From positions 372,001 to 436,000 of the forward strand of contig NZ_BMSF01000003.1 of the NCBI RefSeq assembly GCF_014649015.1: DNA of 64,000 bases, given 5' to 3'. A program made the translations under genes and the position numbers. The first letter of the stretch is position 1. Each line of letters starts with the position of its first letter. The stretch is from Streptomyces narbonensis. GTDB lineage: Bacteria; Actinomycetota; Actinomycetes; Streptomycetales; Streptomycetaceae. The notes beneath the pieces were generated by a model. That model made no database searches, was not told the DNA's origin, and worked only from the letters and a program-made list of their open reading frames with translations. Positions 33,514-42,316 of the stretch are shown piece after piece.

Positions 33514-36500
33514 TCAGTCGAGGATGTCCAGCAGCGTGCCGTCCACCGGCGTGGTGTCCGGCTGCTCCGGGATCTCCGTCCTCTCGCCCTTCTTCGCGGC
33601 CGACTCCTTCGCGTCCTTCTTCGCCGCCTTCTTCTTCGCGCGGCGCTCCTTGCGGAGCTCCACCATCGCGTAGAGCGTCGGGACGAGGAGCAGGGTCAGC
33701 AGCGTCGAGGTGATCAGGCCGCCGATCACGACCACGGCGAGCGGCTGGGCGATGAAGCCGCCCTCGCCGGTGATGCCGAGGGCCATCGGGAGCAGGGCGA
33801 AGATCGTCGCCAGTGCGGTCATCAGGATCGGGCGGAGCCGGTGCCGGCCGCCCTCGACCACCGCTTCGACGACGCCCAGGCCCTGGGCCCGGTACTGGTT
33901 GATCAGGTCGATCAGGACGATCGCGTTGGTGACGACGATGCCGATGAGCATCAGCATGCCGATCATCGCCGGGACGCCCATCGCGGTGTCCGTGACCACC
34001 AGCAGACCGATCGCGCCGGTCGCCGCGAACGGGATCGAGACCAGCAGGATCAGCGGCTGGATCAGCGACCGGAAGGTCGCCACGAGCAGCATGAAGACGA
34101 TCGCGACGGCCGCGAGCATCGCCAGGAACAGGTTGGTGAAGGCCTCGGACTGGTCCTCGGAGACACCGCCGATGGTGGCGGTGGCGCCCTCGGGCAGGTC
34201 GAGCTTGCCGAGCTCCGACTGGAGCGCGGCGCTCACCGCGCCGGTGTTGTCACCGGTCGGCTTGGCCGAGATCGTCGCCGCGCGGGCGCCGTCGATCCGG
34301 GTCATGGAGACCGGGCCGGGGACCAGCTCGACGGTGGCGACGTCGCCCAGCTTCACCGGGCCGAGCGGCAGGGCCTTGAGCTCGGCGAGGGTGGTGGCGG
34401 GCTTCGCCGAGGTGATGAGCACGTCCCGCTCGCTGTCGTCGATGATCGCCTTGGCGGCCGGGGTGCCCCGGACGGCCTGGGCGACGATCATGCCGAGCGT
34501 GCCGGTGTCGAAGCCGGCGTCGGCCGCGGCAGGCCTGGCGCGGACGGAGATGCGCGGGACGGACTGGGAGAGGTCGCTCTGGACGTCGGTGACGTCCTTC
34601 ATCCCGGCGATCGCCGTGCGGACCTGCTCGGAGGCCTTCTTGAGGAGTTCCGGGTCGGCCGCCTTGACGACCACGCTCAGGTCCTGGCTGGCGAAGCCGT
34701 CACCGGCCGCGATGGTGGTGTCGCCGATGCCGTCGAGGCCGGCGATCGCCTTCTCGATGGAGTCCCGGGTCTTCTCGTACGCGTCGGCGTTCTCCAGGCT
34801 CACCTGGTAGGAGGCCTGGTTGGAGCCGGTGCCGCCGCCGAAGGCCGCCATGAAGCCGGAGGAGCCGACGGTGACCTGGTAGTCCTTGACGCCCTCGGTC
34901 TCCGCGAGGACCTTCTCGATCTTCTTCGCGGCCTCGTCGGAGGCGCTCAGGCTGGTGCCGGGCGCCAGCTCCTGCTTGATGCTGAGCACCTCCTGCTCGC
35001 CCTGGTCGAAGAAGTTCGTCTTCAGGAGCGGGGCCATGCCGAAGGTGACGACGAGGACGACGAGCGCGATGGCGAGGCTCATGATCCGGCGCCGGGTCGC
35101 GAACCGCAGGACGGGCACGTACAGCCGCTGGAGACGGCTCTTCTCCTCCTTCTCCTCGGCCAGCCTGCGGGCCTCCTCCAGGTCCTCCGAGGTGCCCTTG
35201 GGGGCGCGGAGGAACCAGTACGAGAGGACCGGGACCACGGTCAGGGAGACGAGCAGGGAGGCCAGCAGGGCCGCGGTGACCGTCAGCGAGAACGAGCCGA
35301 ACAGCTCGCCGATCATGCCGCCGGTCAGGCCGATCGGCAGGAAGACGGCGACGGTGGTGAGGGTCGAGGAGGTGACCGCGCCGGCCACCTCGCGGACCGC
35401 GGTGAGGATCGCGGCCTGGCGCTCCTCGCCGTAGCCGAGGTGACGCTTGATGTTCTCCAGGACCACGATCGAGTCGTCGACGACCCGGCCGATGGCGATG
35501 GTGAGCGCGCCCAGGGTCAGCATGTTGAGCGAGAGGTCGCGGCTCCACAGCACGATCAGGGCCAGGACGACCGAGAGCGGGATGGAGACGGCGGTCACCA
35601 GGGTCGAGCGGATCGAGGTCAGGAAGACCAGGATCACCAGGACGGCCATGACGAGGCCGAGCGCGCCCTCCGTGGTCAGGCCGGAGATCGCCTTGGCGAC
35701 GGCCGGGCCCTGGTCGGAGACGACGGTCAGCTCGGCGCCCGCGCCGAGGTCGCGGCGCAGGTCGTCCAGCTTCTCCTCGACGGCGTCGGAGATGGCGACG
35801 GCGCTGCCGTCCTTGTCCATCGTGGCCATGACGGCGAGGCTCGGCTTGCCGTTGGTGCGGGTGAGGGAGACGCGCGGCGACTCCTCCTGGCGGACGGTGG
35901 CGACGTCGCCGAGACGGACCGCCTTGCCCTTGCCGGGGGTGGCCGAGGGGATGCGCAGGTCCTCGACCTGCTTCAGGGAGGTGTAGCCGCCGCCGATCTG
36001 GATCGTGCGGCTCTTGCCGGCCTCCGAGAAGGAGCCGGCCGGCATCGTGGCACCGCCGGAGCGGAGGGCCTCGGCGAGCTTCATGGAGCTGAGCCCGGCC
36101 GCGGCGAGCTTGCGCTCGTCGGGGACGACGGAGATCTGGAGGTCCTGGACGCCGCTGACGGAGACCTGGCCGACGCCCTCGATGCCTTCGAGGGCGGGCA
36201 CGACGGTCCGCTCCAGGAGGTCGGCGAGTGCCTGCGGGTCCTTGTCCGAGGAGGCGGCGAGGACGACGGTCGGCATGTCGTCCGTCGAGCCGGCCACGAC
36301 CTGCGGGTCGACGGTGTCGGGGAGCTGGGCGCGGGCCCGGTTCACGGCCTGCTGGACGTCGGCGACGAGCTGCTTCGTCGACTCGTCGCCGTAGTCGAAG
36401 GAGGCCATGACGACGGCCATGCCCTCGGAGGCGGTGGAGGTGACGCCCTTCAGGCCGTCGACGGCCTTCAGGTTGCTCTCCAGCGGTTCGACGACCTGCT

Positions 36501-36684
36501 TCTCGACCACATCGGGAGAGGCGCCCTGGTACGGGGCGAGGATCGAGACCATGGGGAGCTCGATCGAGGGGAACAACTGCTGCTTCAGCTGCGGTATCGC
36601 GATCGCCCCGAACACGATCGCGACGATGGACGTCAGCCCGATCAGGGCCCGTTGCGCGAGGCTGAATCTCGACAGCCAGGACAT
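33514..36684 (-). CDS. RND-superfamily efflux transporter (HAE1/AcrB-like)
   Basis: This 1056-aa protein has the RND plan: helix 1 (RALIGLTSIVAIVFGAIAI), a large outer loop with KQQLFPSIELPMVSI and EKQVVEPLE, six helices with RVVDDSIVVLENI (conserved acidic residues for proton transfer), and a repeat in the second half (GIVVTNAIVLIDLINQYR). A basic C-tail (RKERRAKKKAAKKDAKE) follows. No membrane-fusion partner or outer channel gene is present, as expected for a Gram-positive SwrC-like pump. It lies 178 bases downstream of a two-component system on the same strand, which may control it. Confidence 0.93.
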   Translation of the reverse strand: MSWLSRFSLAQRALIGLTSIVAIVFGAIAIPQLKQQLFPSIELPMVSILAPYQGASPDVVEKQVVEPLESNLKAVDGLKGVTSTASEGMAVVMASFDYGDESTKQLVADVQQAVNRARAQLPDTVDPQVVAGSTDDMPTVVLAASSDKDPQALADLLERTVVPALEGIEGVGQVSVSGVQDLQISVVPDERKLAAAGLSSMKLAEALRSGGATMPAGSFSEAGKSRTIQIGGGYTSLKQVEDLRIPSATPGKGKAVRLGDVATVRQEESPRVSLTRTNGKPSLAVMATMDKDGSAVAISDAVEEKLDDLRRDLGAGAELTVVSDQGPAVAKAISGLTTEGALGLVMAVLVILVFLTSIRSTLVTAVSIPLSVVLALIVLWSRDLSLNMLTLGALTIAIGRVVDDSIVVLENIKRHLGYGEERQAAILTAVREVAGAVTSSTLTTVAVFLPIGLTGGMIGELFGSFSLTVTAALLASLLVSLTVVPVLSYWFLRAPKGTSEDLEEARRLAEEKEEKSRLQRLYVPVLRFATRRRIMSLAIALVVLVVTFGMAPLLKTNFFDQGEQEVLSIKQELAPGTSLSASDEAAKKIEKVLAETEGVKDYQVTVGSSGFMAAFGGGTGSNQASYQVSLENADAYEKTRDSIEKAIAGLDGIGDTTIAAGDGFASQDLSVVVKAADPELLKKASEQVRTAIAGMKDVTDVQSDLSQSVPRISVRARPAAADAGFDTGTLGMIVAQAVRGTPAAKAIIDDSERDVLITSAKPATTLAELKALPLGPVKLGDVATVELVPGPVSMTRIDGARAATISAKPTGDNTGAVSAALQSELGKLDLPEGATATIGGVSEDQSEAFTNLFLAMLAAVAIVFMLLVATFRSLIQPLILLVSIPFAATGAIGLLVVTDTAMGVPAMIGMLMLIGIVVTNAIVLIDLINQYRAQGLGVVEAVVEGGRHRLRPILMTALATIFALLPMALGITGEGGFIAQPLAVVVIGGLITSTLLTLLLVPTLYAMVELRKERRAKKKAAKKDAKESAAKKGERTEIPEQPDTTPVDGTLLDILD

Positions 36685-36862
36685 GGGGTCTCTCTTCTGT
36701 GGCGTACTCGTCGACAGGCGGGAGCAGCCAAGACCCCGGCCCTGAGCCGCCGGAGATGCCCCCCGCCCCTACGATCGGCCATCCGCCGCCGGAAGTCCTC
36801 GCCCCCCGGGTCCACATCCTTATCCCGCGCATACCGCGTCTGGAGTACGCCGGGGCCTTCGG

Positions 36863-37549
36863 TCACTCCACCCTCGGACGTACCAGTCCCGACTCGTAGG
36901 CCGTGACGACCAGCTGGGCCCTGTCGCGGGCGCCGAGCTTGGCCATGGTCCGGTTGACGTGCGTCTTGACGGTGAGCGGGCTGACGTCGAGCCGCTCCGC
37001 GATCTCGTCGTTGGAGAGGCCGCCGCCGACGAGGACGAGGACCTCGCGCTCGCGGGCGGTGAGCGCGGCGAGCCGCTCGGAGTAGGGCCGGTCGCCCGTG
37101 GCGGGTTCGAGCCCGCCGCCCTGTGCGAGGAAGGTGGCGATGAGGCCCTTGGTGGCGGCCGGGGAGAGCAGCGCCTCGCCGGCGTGGGCGATCCGGATCG
37201 CGCCGAGCAGCTCCTCCGGTTCGGCGCCCTTGCCGAGGAAGCCGGAGGCCCCGGCGCGCAGGGACTGCACGACGTACTCGTCGACCTCGAAGGTGGTGAG
37301 CATGACGATGCGTACGGCGGACAGCTCGGGGTCCGCGGTGATCGCTCGGGTCGCGGCGAGGCCGTCGGTGCCCGGCATCCGGATGTCCATGAGGACGACG
37401 TCCGGCCGCTCGGCGCGGGCCAGGTCGAGGGCCTGGGCGCCGTCGGCGGCCTCGCCGACCACCTCCATGTCCGGTTCGGAGTCGACCAGGACCTTGAAGG
37501 CGCTGCGGAGCAGGGCCTGGTCGTCGGCGAGCAGTACCCGGATCGTCAT
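36863..37549 (-). CDS. NarL/LuxR-type response regulator
   Basis: This 228-aa protein has a receiver domain with LLADDQALLRSAF, phospho-acceptor VVLMDIRMPG (Asp about 54), MLTTFEVDEYV and FLGKGAEPEEL (Lys about 104). A LuxR-type helix-turn-helix follows (LTAREREVLVLVGGGLSNDE...VSPLTVKTHVNR, about residues 158-210). The start at 37549 overlaps the kinase stop codon by 4 bases. The next gene downstream on the same strand is the RND exporter, the most likely target. Confidence 0.95.
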   Translation of the reverse strand: MTIRVLLADDQALLRSAFKVLVDSEPDMEVVGEAADGAQALDLARAERPDVVLMDIRMPGTDGLAATRAITADPELSAVRIVMLTTFEVDEYVVQSLRAGASGFLGKGAEPEELLGAIRIAHAGEALLSPAATKGLIATFLAQGGGLEPATGDRPYSERLAALTAREREVLVLVGGGLSNDEIAERLDVSPLTVKTHVNRTMAKLGARDRAQLVVTAYESGLVRPRVE

Positions 37550-38784
37550 GCGTCCTCCCCCGTGCGGGTCGTCACGGGCAGTATCGCCTGGACGCGGAAG
37601 CCGCCGCCGTAGCGGGGTGCGGCGGTCAGGGTGCCGCCGAGGGCGCTGACCCGCTCGCGCATGCCGAGGAGGCCGTGGCCGCCGGAGTCGGCGGGGACGC
37701 CCGGCTGCGGTGCGCCGTTGTCGAGGACGGTGATCTCGACCGTACGGCCCACCCTGACGACGCTCACCTCCGCCTCGGCGTCCGGTCCCGCGTGCTTGCG
37801 GACGTTGGTGAGGGCCTCCTGCACGATCCGGTACGCGGCGAGGTCGACGGTGCCGGGCAGCGCCCCGTCGCCGTCGGCGCGGGCCAGGGCGACGGGGAGG
37901 CCGGCCTTGCGGAAGCTGTCGAGGAGCCCGTCGAGGACGGCGAGGCCCGGGGCGGGCTCGGTGGGCGCCTCGGGGTCGCCGGACTGGCGCAGCAGCCCGA
38001 CGGTGGCGCGGAGCTCGTCGAGGGCGGAGCGGCTGGCCTCGCGGACGTGCGCGAGGGCCTCCTTGGCCTGGTCGGGGCGCTTGTCCATGACGTGGGCGGC
38101 GACCCCGGCCTGGACGTTGACCAGCGCGATGTGGTGGGCGACGACGTCGTGGAGGTCGCGGGCGATGCGCAGCCGTTCCTCGGCGACCCGGCGGCCCGCC
38201 TCCTCCTCGCGGGTGCGCTCGGCCCGCTCGGCGCGCTCGCGGATCGCGTCGACGAAGGCGCGGCGGCTGCGGACGGCGTCCCCGGCCGCCGCGGCCATGC
38301 CGGTCCAGGCGAAGACGCCGAGGTTCTCCTGCGCGTACCAGTTCGTCGGGCCGAAGATCATGGCGGCGGCGGTGAGCAGCGCCATCGTGGCGAGTCCGAC
38401 GCGCCAGGTGGTGGGGCGGTCGGTGCGGGAGGCGACGGTGTAGAGCGCGACGACGGCGCTCATGGCGATCGGGGCGGGCCGGACGTCGTCGACCAGCTCG
38501 ACGAAGCAGATCGTGACCGTGAAGCAGAGCACCGCGAAGGGGCGCCGGCGGCGCAGCACCAGTACGGCGGCCCCGATCACCATGATCAGCACGCTCCCCG
38601 CATCCGGGGTGCGGTCGCCGAAGGTCGGCCCTTCCGGGCTGCCGTGCGGGTCGGTGAAGGAGGCGGCGATCATGCAGACGAGCGTGCCGGCGGCGATGGT
38701 CGCGTCGAAGGCGAGCGGGTGGGCGCGGAACCAGTCGCGGAGGCGGGCGTAGAGGGTGCCGGTGGCGGGGCCGGTGGGGGTCAC
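37546..38784 (-). CDS. HisKA_3 sensor histidine kinase
   Basis: This 412-aa kinase has an N-terminal region with about five membrane helices (residues 25-160), a HisKA_3 dimer domain with RIARDLHDVVAHHIALVNVQ (phospho-His about 216) and a HATPase domain (RIVQEALTNVRKHAGPDAE, VLDNGAPQ, GHGLLGMRERV). It has no extracytoplasmic sensor domain, so it may sense the membrane state. The GTG at 38784 (VTPTGPATGTLYARL) is chosen because a terminator hairpin lies at 38826-38865; no strong ribosome site is visible, so the start is uncertain. It is paired with the regulator at 36863. Confidence 0.92.
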   Translation of the reverse strand: MTPTGPATGTLYARLRDWFRAHPLAFDATIAAGTLVCMIAASFTDPHGSPEGPTFGDRTPDAGSVLIMVIGAAVLVLRRRRPFAVLCFTVTICFVELVDDVRPAPIAMSAVVALYTVASRTDRPTTWRVGLATMALLTAAAMIFGPTNWYAQENLGVFAWTGMAAAAGDAVRSRRAFVDAIRERAERAERTREEEAGRRVAEERLRIARDLHDVVAHHIALVNVQAGVAAHVMDKRPDQAKEALAHVREASRSALDELRATVGLLRQSGDPEAPTEPAPGLAVLDGLLDSFRKAGLPVALARADGDGALPGTVDLAAYRIVQEALTNVRKHAGPDAEAEVSVVRVGRTVEITVLDNGAPQPGVPADSGGHGLLGMRERVSALGGTLTAAPRYGGGFRVQAILPVTTRTGEDA

Positions 38785-38825
38785 GTCGGAGAACGGTACG
38801 GGCAAAGCGTCCGGGGGAGGAAAGC

Positions 38826-38865
38826 ACGGTGTCCCACCGCCCCGGTGGGGGCGATGGGACACCGT
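38826..38865 (-). terminator. Terminator after the pspA operon
   Basis: ACGGTGTCCCA (38826-38836) pairs with TGGGACACCGT (38855-38865), extended by CGCCCC/GGGGCG after one mismatch, with a GGTG loop. It lies 18 bases past the stop at 38883 and separates the psp genes from the kinase gene. Confidence 0.85.
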
Positions 38866-38882
38866 CGGGCGTCGCGTGGACG

Positions 38883-39161
38883 TCAGCCGGGGATCAGGCC
38901 GTCGTCGGAGAGCATCTCGCGGACCTCGTCGAGGCTCGCGTCCGGTGCCGGGAGGATCAGCTCCGAGGGCTCCAGGGCGTCGTCGGGGAGCGGCTCGCCG
39001 AGCCGCCGGACGGCGTCGAGGAGGGCGCCCAGCGTGCGGCGGAAGCCCTCGGTGTCCCCCGACTCCATCTCCGCGAGCAGCTCGTCGTCGAGCTTGTTGA
39101 GCTCGGCGAAGTGGCTGTCGGCCAGCTTCCACTGGCCTTCCCCCATGATCCGTACGATCAT
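38883..39161 (-). CDS. PspA-associated protein PspAA
   Basis: This 92-aa acidic protein starts MIVRIMGEGQWKLADSHFAE, with LNKLDDELLAEMESGD in the middle. This is the PspA-associated family found directly after pspA in actinobacteria. It follows pspA by 35 bases on the same strand. It has no membrane segment. Its function is presumed to modulate PspA in the envelope-stress response. Confidence 0.85.
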   Translation of the reverse strand: MIVRIMGEGQWKLADSHFAELNKLDDELLAEMESGDTEGFRRTLGALLDAVRRLGEPLPDDALEPSELILPAPDASLDEVREMLSDDGLIPG

Positions 39162-39196
39162 GACGCGTCCTGTCTGTCGGCTAGGTCGGCCGGTTG

Positions 39197-39994
39197 CTAC
39201 TTCTCGAACCGCGGGTGGGACTGCTGCTGGGTGCGGTCCTGCGGCGCGGACTCGCCGCCGCCTTCGAGGGCCTGCTGCTGCGCCGAGGGGCCGCCGGCGA
39301 GCTCGGCCTTCATCCGCTGGAGCTCCAGCTCGACGTCCGTGCCGCCCGAGAGCCGGTCCAGCTCCGCCTGGATGTCGTCCTTGGCGAGCCCGGACTGGTC
39401 GTCGAGGGCGCCCGAGGCGAGCAGCTCGTCGATCGCGCCCGCGCGCGCCTGGAGCTGGGCGGTCTTGTCCTCTGCCCGCTGGATCGCGAGACCGACGTCG
39501 CTCATCTCCTCCGAGATGCCGGAGAACGACTCGGCGATCCGGGTCTGGGCCTGCGCGGCCGTGTAGGTCGCCTTGATCGTCTCCTTCTTCGTGCGGAAGG
39601 CGTCGACCTTGGCCTGGAGGCGCTGCGCGGCGAGCGTCAGCTTCTCCTCCTCGCCCTGCAGCGTCTGGTGCTGCACCTCCAGGTCGCTGACCTGCTGCTG
39701 GAGCGCGGCCCGCCGGGACAGCGCCTCGCGCGCCAGGTCCTCGCGGCCGAGCGCCAGCGCCTTGCGGCCCTGGTCCTCCAGCTTGGCGGACTGGCCCTGC
39801 AACTGGTTCAGCTGGAGTTCGAGCCGCTTGCGGGAGGTGGCGACGTCGGCCACGCCGCGCCGCACCTTCTGCAGCAGCTCCAGCTGCTTCTGGTAGGAGT
39901 AATCGAGCGTCTCGCGCGGATCCTCGGCCCGGTCAAGGGCCTTGTTCGCCTTCGCGCGGAAGATCATCCCCATACGCTTCATGACACCGCTCAT
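39197..39994 (-). CDS. pspA: PspA/IM30-family envelope stress protein
   Basis: This 265-aa protein is almost entirely alpha-helical coiled coil, with the family N-terminus MKRMGMIFRAKANKALDRAE (amphipathic, membrane-binding) and the PRETLDYSYQKQLELLQKVR block. PspA/Vipp1 proteins form ESCRT-III-like rods or rings that protect damaged membranes. A Gln/Ser-rich tail of about 30 residues follows the helices. It heads a two-gene operon with PspAA. Confidence 0.92.
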   Translation of the reverse strand: MSGVMKRMGMIFRAKANKALDRAEDPRETLDYSYQKQLELLQKVRRGVADVATSRKRLELQLNQLQGQSAKLEDQGRKALALGREDLAREALSRRAALQQQVSDLEVQHQTLQGEEEKLTLAAQRLQAKVDAFRTKKETIKATYTAAQAQTRIAESFSGISEEMSDVGLAIQRAEDKTAQLQARAGAIDELLASGALDDQSGLAKDDIQAELDRLSGGTDVELELQRMKAELAGGPSAQQQALEGGGESAPQDRTQQQSHPRFEK

Positions 39995-40265
39995 GGGCTT
40001 CGCGCGCCCCCTTCTGACGGACTTCGGCTCCAGCTCTCCAACAGGTCCACACTACGGGCCCTGTCTCCATTACCGCACTGTTCGGAGCGCGATGCGCTCC
40101 TCCCCAAGGACGACTATGCTCCGGTCTCCCTCCCGCCCAGGGTGTAGACGGATCTAGGGGGAACCCTCGCGTGTCCTCCGTACGTACCGCGTAGACGCAG
40201 TCCGTTAGCGGATCGTTCCCGCCCGGGCTGGGGTCCATGCCCACCACCCCGTACCCTTGGGTTTT

Positions 40266-40871
40266 GTGTTCCGTAGCCGTTCGAAGGACGAGAAGGCCCC
40301 CACCGACAAGGTGACGGCGGACCTCTCCACCAAGCAGCCCCGCGACCCCGAGGCCCCCAAGGGCCGCCCGACACCGAAGCGGAGCGAAGCGCAGACCCAG
40401 CGTCGGCGTGCCGCGACGGTGCCGACCGACCGCAAGGAGGCCGCCAAGCGTCAGCGCGAGGCGCGTCGCTCGGACCTGGCCCGGCAGCGCGAGGCGCTGG
40501 CGAGCGGCGACGAGCGCTATCTGCCCGCCCGTGACAAGGGCCCGGTGCGCAAGTTCGTGCGCGACTTCGTCGACTCGCGCTTCGCGATCGCCGAGTTCTT
40601 CCTGCCGATGGCCGTGGTGATCCTCGTGCTGTCGCTCTTCGGGAACGCCAACCGCAGCCTGCAGAACATCTCCCTGCTGCTCTGGCTCGGCGTGATCATC
40701 CTGATCGTGATCGACTCGGTCGGCATCTGGATCCGGCTGCGCAAGCAGCTGAACGAGCGCTTCCCGAACGAGCCGAAGCGCGGAGCCGTAGCCTACGGCC
40801 TCATGCGTACGCTCCAGATGCGCCGACTGCGGCTGCCGAAGCCGCAGGTCAAGCGCGGAGAGCGGCCCTGA
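40266..40871 (+). CDS. DUF3043 membrane protein
   Basis: This 201-aa actinobacterial protein has a long charged, Lys/Arg-rich N-terminal half (PRDPEAPKGRPTPKRSEAQ, RREARRSDLARQ-like) and two membrane helices (FFLPMAVVILVLSLF and ISLLLWLGVIILIVIDSVGIW). The GTG at 40266 is preferred because the conserved FRSRSKDEKAP starts there; a TTG nine bases earlier is an alternative. Function is unknown. It lies 95 bases before a methyltransferase gene in the same direction. Confidence 0.85.
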   Translation: MFRSRSKDEKAPTDKVTADLSTKQPRDPEAPKGRPTPKRSEAQTQRRRAATVPTDRKEAAKRQREARRSDLARQREALASGDERYLPARDKGPVRKFVRDFVDSRFAIAEFFLPMAVVILVLSLFGNANRSLQNISLLLWLGVIILIVIDSVGIWIRLRKQLNERFPNEPKRGAVAYGLMRTLQMRRLRLPKPQVKRGERP

Positions 40872-40966
40872 GCGCCGACAGCTCGGCCCTCGGCGGGCAG
40901 GCCTTCGGCGAGCGCGCTCTCGATGAACCGGCCTTCGGCGCGGACGCGTCGGCGACGGGCGGCGCC

Positions 40967-41743
40967 GTGCTGCCCGCCGTCGTGCACTGGCCCGCCGGGT
41001 ACGGCGGGCTGCGCGACACCATCCGGCAGGAGGTCATCGCCCGCCAGCTCGACGAGCAGATATCCGCCCGCTACCCCGTGGGGCAGCGGCTGCGGATCCT
41101 CGACGCGGGCATGGGACAGGGCACGCAGGCCCTGCGCCTGGCCCGCGCCGGACACACCGTGACCGGCCTGGAGGCCGATCCCGAGCTGCTGAAGGCGGCG
41201 CGCGAGTCGCTCGCGACGGAGCCCGCCGGGATCCGCGAGCGGGTCCGGCTGATCGAGGGGGACGGACGCGAGACCGGCGTCCACTTCCTGCCCGGCAGTT
41301 TCGACGTGGTGCTCTGCCACGGCGTCCTCATGTACGCGGACGAGCCGGACGCGCTGCTCGCGGGGCTGGCCCGGATGCTGGCCCCCGGTGGGCTGCTCTC
41401 CCTCGTCGTGCGGAACGGCGAGGCGCTCGCCATGCGCCCCGGGCTCGCCGGCGACTGGTCCGGGGCCCTCTCGGGCTTCGACACCGATGTCTACACCGAC
41501 GACAACGGCGTGAAGGTGCGGGCCGACCGGCTCGACGCCCTGACGTCGACGCTCGCCGGGATCGCGGCGCCGCTGCACGCCTGGTACGGCGTGCGGGTCT
41601 TCACCGACGGCATCCCGGCCGAGACGGGCCTGCCCGCCGCCGAGGAGCTGGACCGGCTGCTCGCCGCCGAGGAGCGCGCGGGCCGCACGGAGCCGTACCG
41701 ACGAATCGCGGCGCTGCTTCACCTGTGCGGCGTCCGGGGCTGA
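40967..41743 (+). CDS. Class I SAM-dependent methyltransferase
   Basis: This 258-aa Rossmann methyltransferase has motif I LDAGMGQGTQALRLARAG (about residues 46-63), the acidic LEADPELL after strand 2, and VVLCHGVLMYADEPD for motif IV. It resembles SmtA/CmoM-like enzymes, and the substrate is unknown. The GTG at 40967 is the only standard start in this frame after the DUF3043 stop, and has no strong ribosome site. The next feature downstream is a MITE-like element. Confidence 0.87.
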   Translation: MLPAVVHWPAGYGGLRDTIRQEVIARQLDEQISARYPVGQRLRILDAGMGQGTQALRLARAGHTVTGLEADPELLKAARESLATEPAGIRERVRLIEGDGRETGVHFLPGSFDVVLCHGVLMYADEPDALLAGLARMLAPGGLLSLVVRNGEALAMRPGLAGDWSGALSGFDTDVYTDDNGVKVRADRLDALTSTLAGIAAPLHAWYGVRVFTDGIPAETGLPAAEELDRLLAAEERAGRTEPYRRIAALLHLCGVRG

Positions 41744-41843
41744 CCCGGGACCGACGAGGAGCGCCCCCGCCATGCCCACACCCTCCCCCGGAGGGGTGGC
41801 AGGTGGGCACGACGGGGGCCGGTCGTTCCAGGGGGCCCGTCCC

Positions 41844-42020
41844 AGGCCCTGTCGTCAAACTCCCGCCTGCCCTGCGACGCCATGCACGCACTCTCACCGC
41901 ACCGGGCACAGACCCGCGTACATCCAGTACGCGGGCCCGCGCCCGGCACGCCGAGAGCACGCACCTGACGCCGCAGGGCCCGCCCTTCGGGCGGACGACG
42001 GGAGTTTGACGACAGGACCT
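41844..42020. mobile_element. MITE-like non-autonomous element with 22-bp terminal inverted repeats
   Basis: The left end AGGCCCTGTCGTCAAACTCCCG (41844-41865, given here in two parts: AGGCCCTGTCGT and CAAACTCCCG) is matched inversely at the right end (41999-42020) with one mismatch. The 130-bp interior is itself a long imperfect palindrome, with TGCGACGCC...CCCGCGTAC pairing to GTACGCGGG...GCCGCA around the apex at about 41925-41930. The whole 177-bp element could fold as one hairpin. There is no coding capacity. No clear target duplication was seen. Confidence 0.75.
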
Positions 42021-42225
42021 AGCCCTCCGCGTCCAGCGGCATCGGGCCGTAGATCTTGGCGCCGTCCTCCGAGAGCGTCACCTGGTCCGCGCCGCCGCCC
42101 AGGAGGTCACGCCAGTGCTCTCCGATCCAGCTCTCGGCGTCGCCCTGGGTGGTGAACTCCTCGGGAGTCACCACCGGCTCGACCTCCGTGCCGTCGGACT
42201 TCTCGAACCGCCACGTCCATGCCAT
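42019..42225 (-). CDS. Small conserved hypothetical protein (68 aa)
   Basis: This 68-aa acidic protein begins MAWTWRFEKSDGTEVEPVV and includes SWIGEHWRDLLGGGADQVTL, with a mix of strands and helices. The ATG at 42225 follows GGAGG. The TAG stop codon overlaps the terminal inverted repeat of the adjacent MITE-like element, so the C-terminus may have been set or trimmed by that insertion. I recall similar short proteins in actinomycetes but no function. Confidence 0.8.
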   Translation of the reverse strand: MAWTWRFEKSDGTEVEPVVTPEEFTTQGDAESWIGEHWRDLLGGGADQVTLSEDGAKIYGPMPLDAEG

Positions 42226-42316
42226 GTCCGCCTCCAGGCGCTCACCGGATGATCGGTTTCCTGCCCGCAGCGTAGCCGGGCGCGCACGCCTCGCGGTGGC
42301 GCGGGAGGATCTGAGG

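Noticed and set aside
41725..42155. Frames running through the MITE-like element
   Set aside because: They translate palindromic repeat DNA and lack ribosome sites and any recognisable domain.
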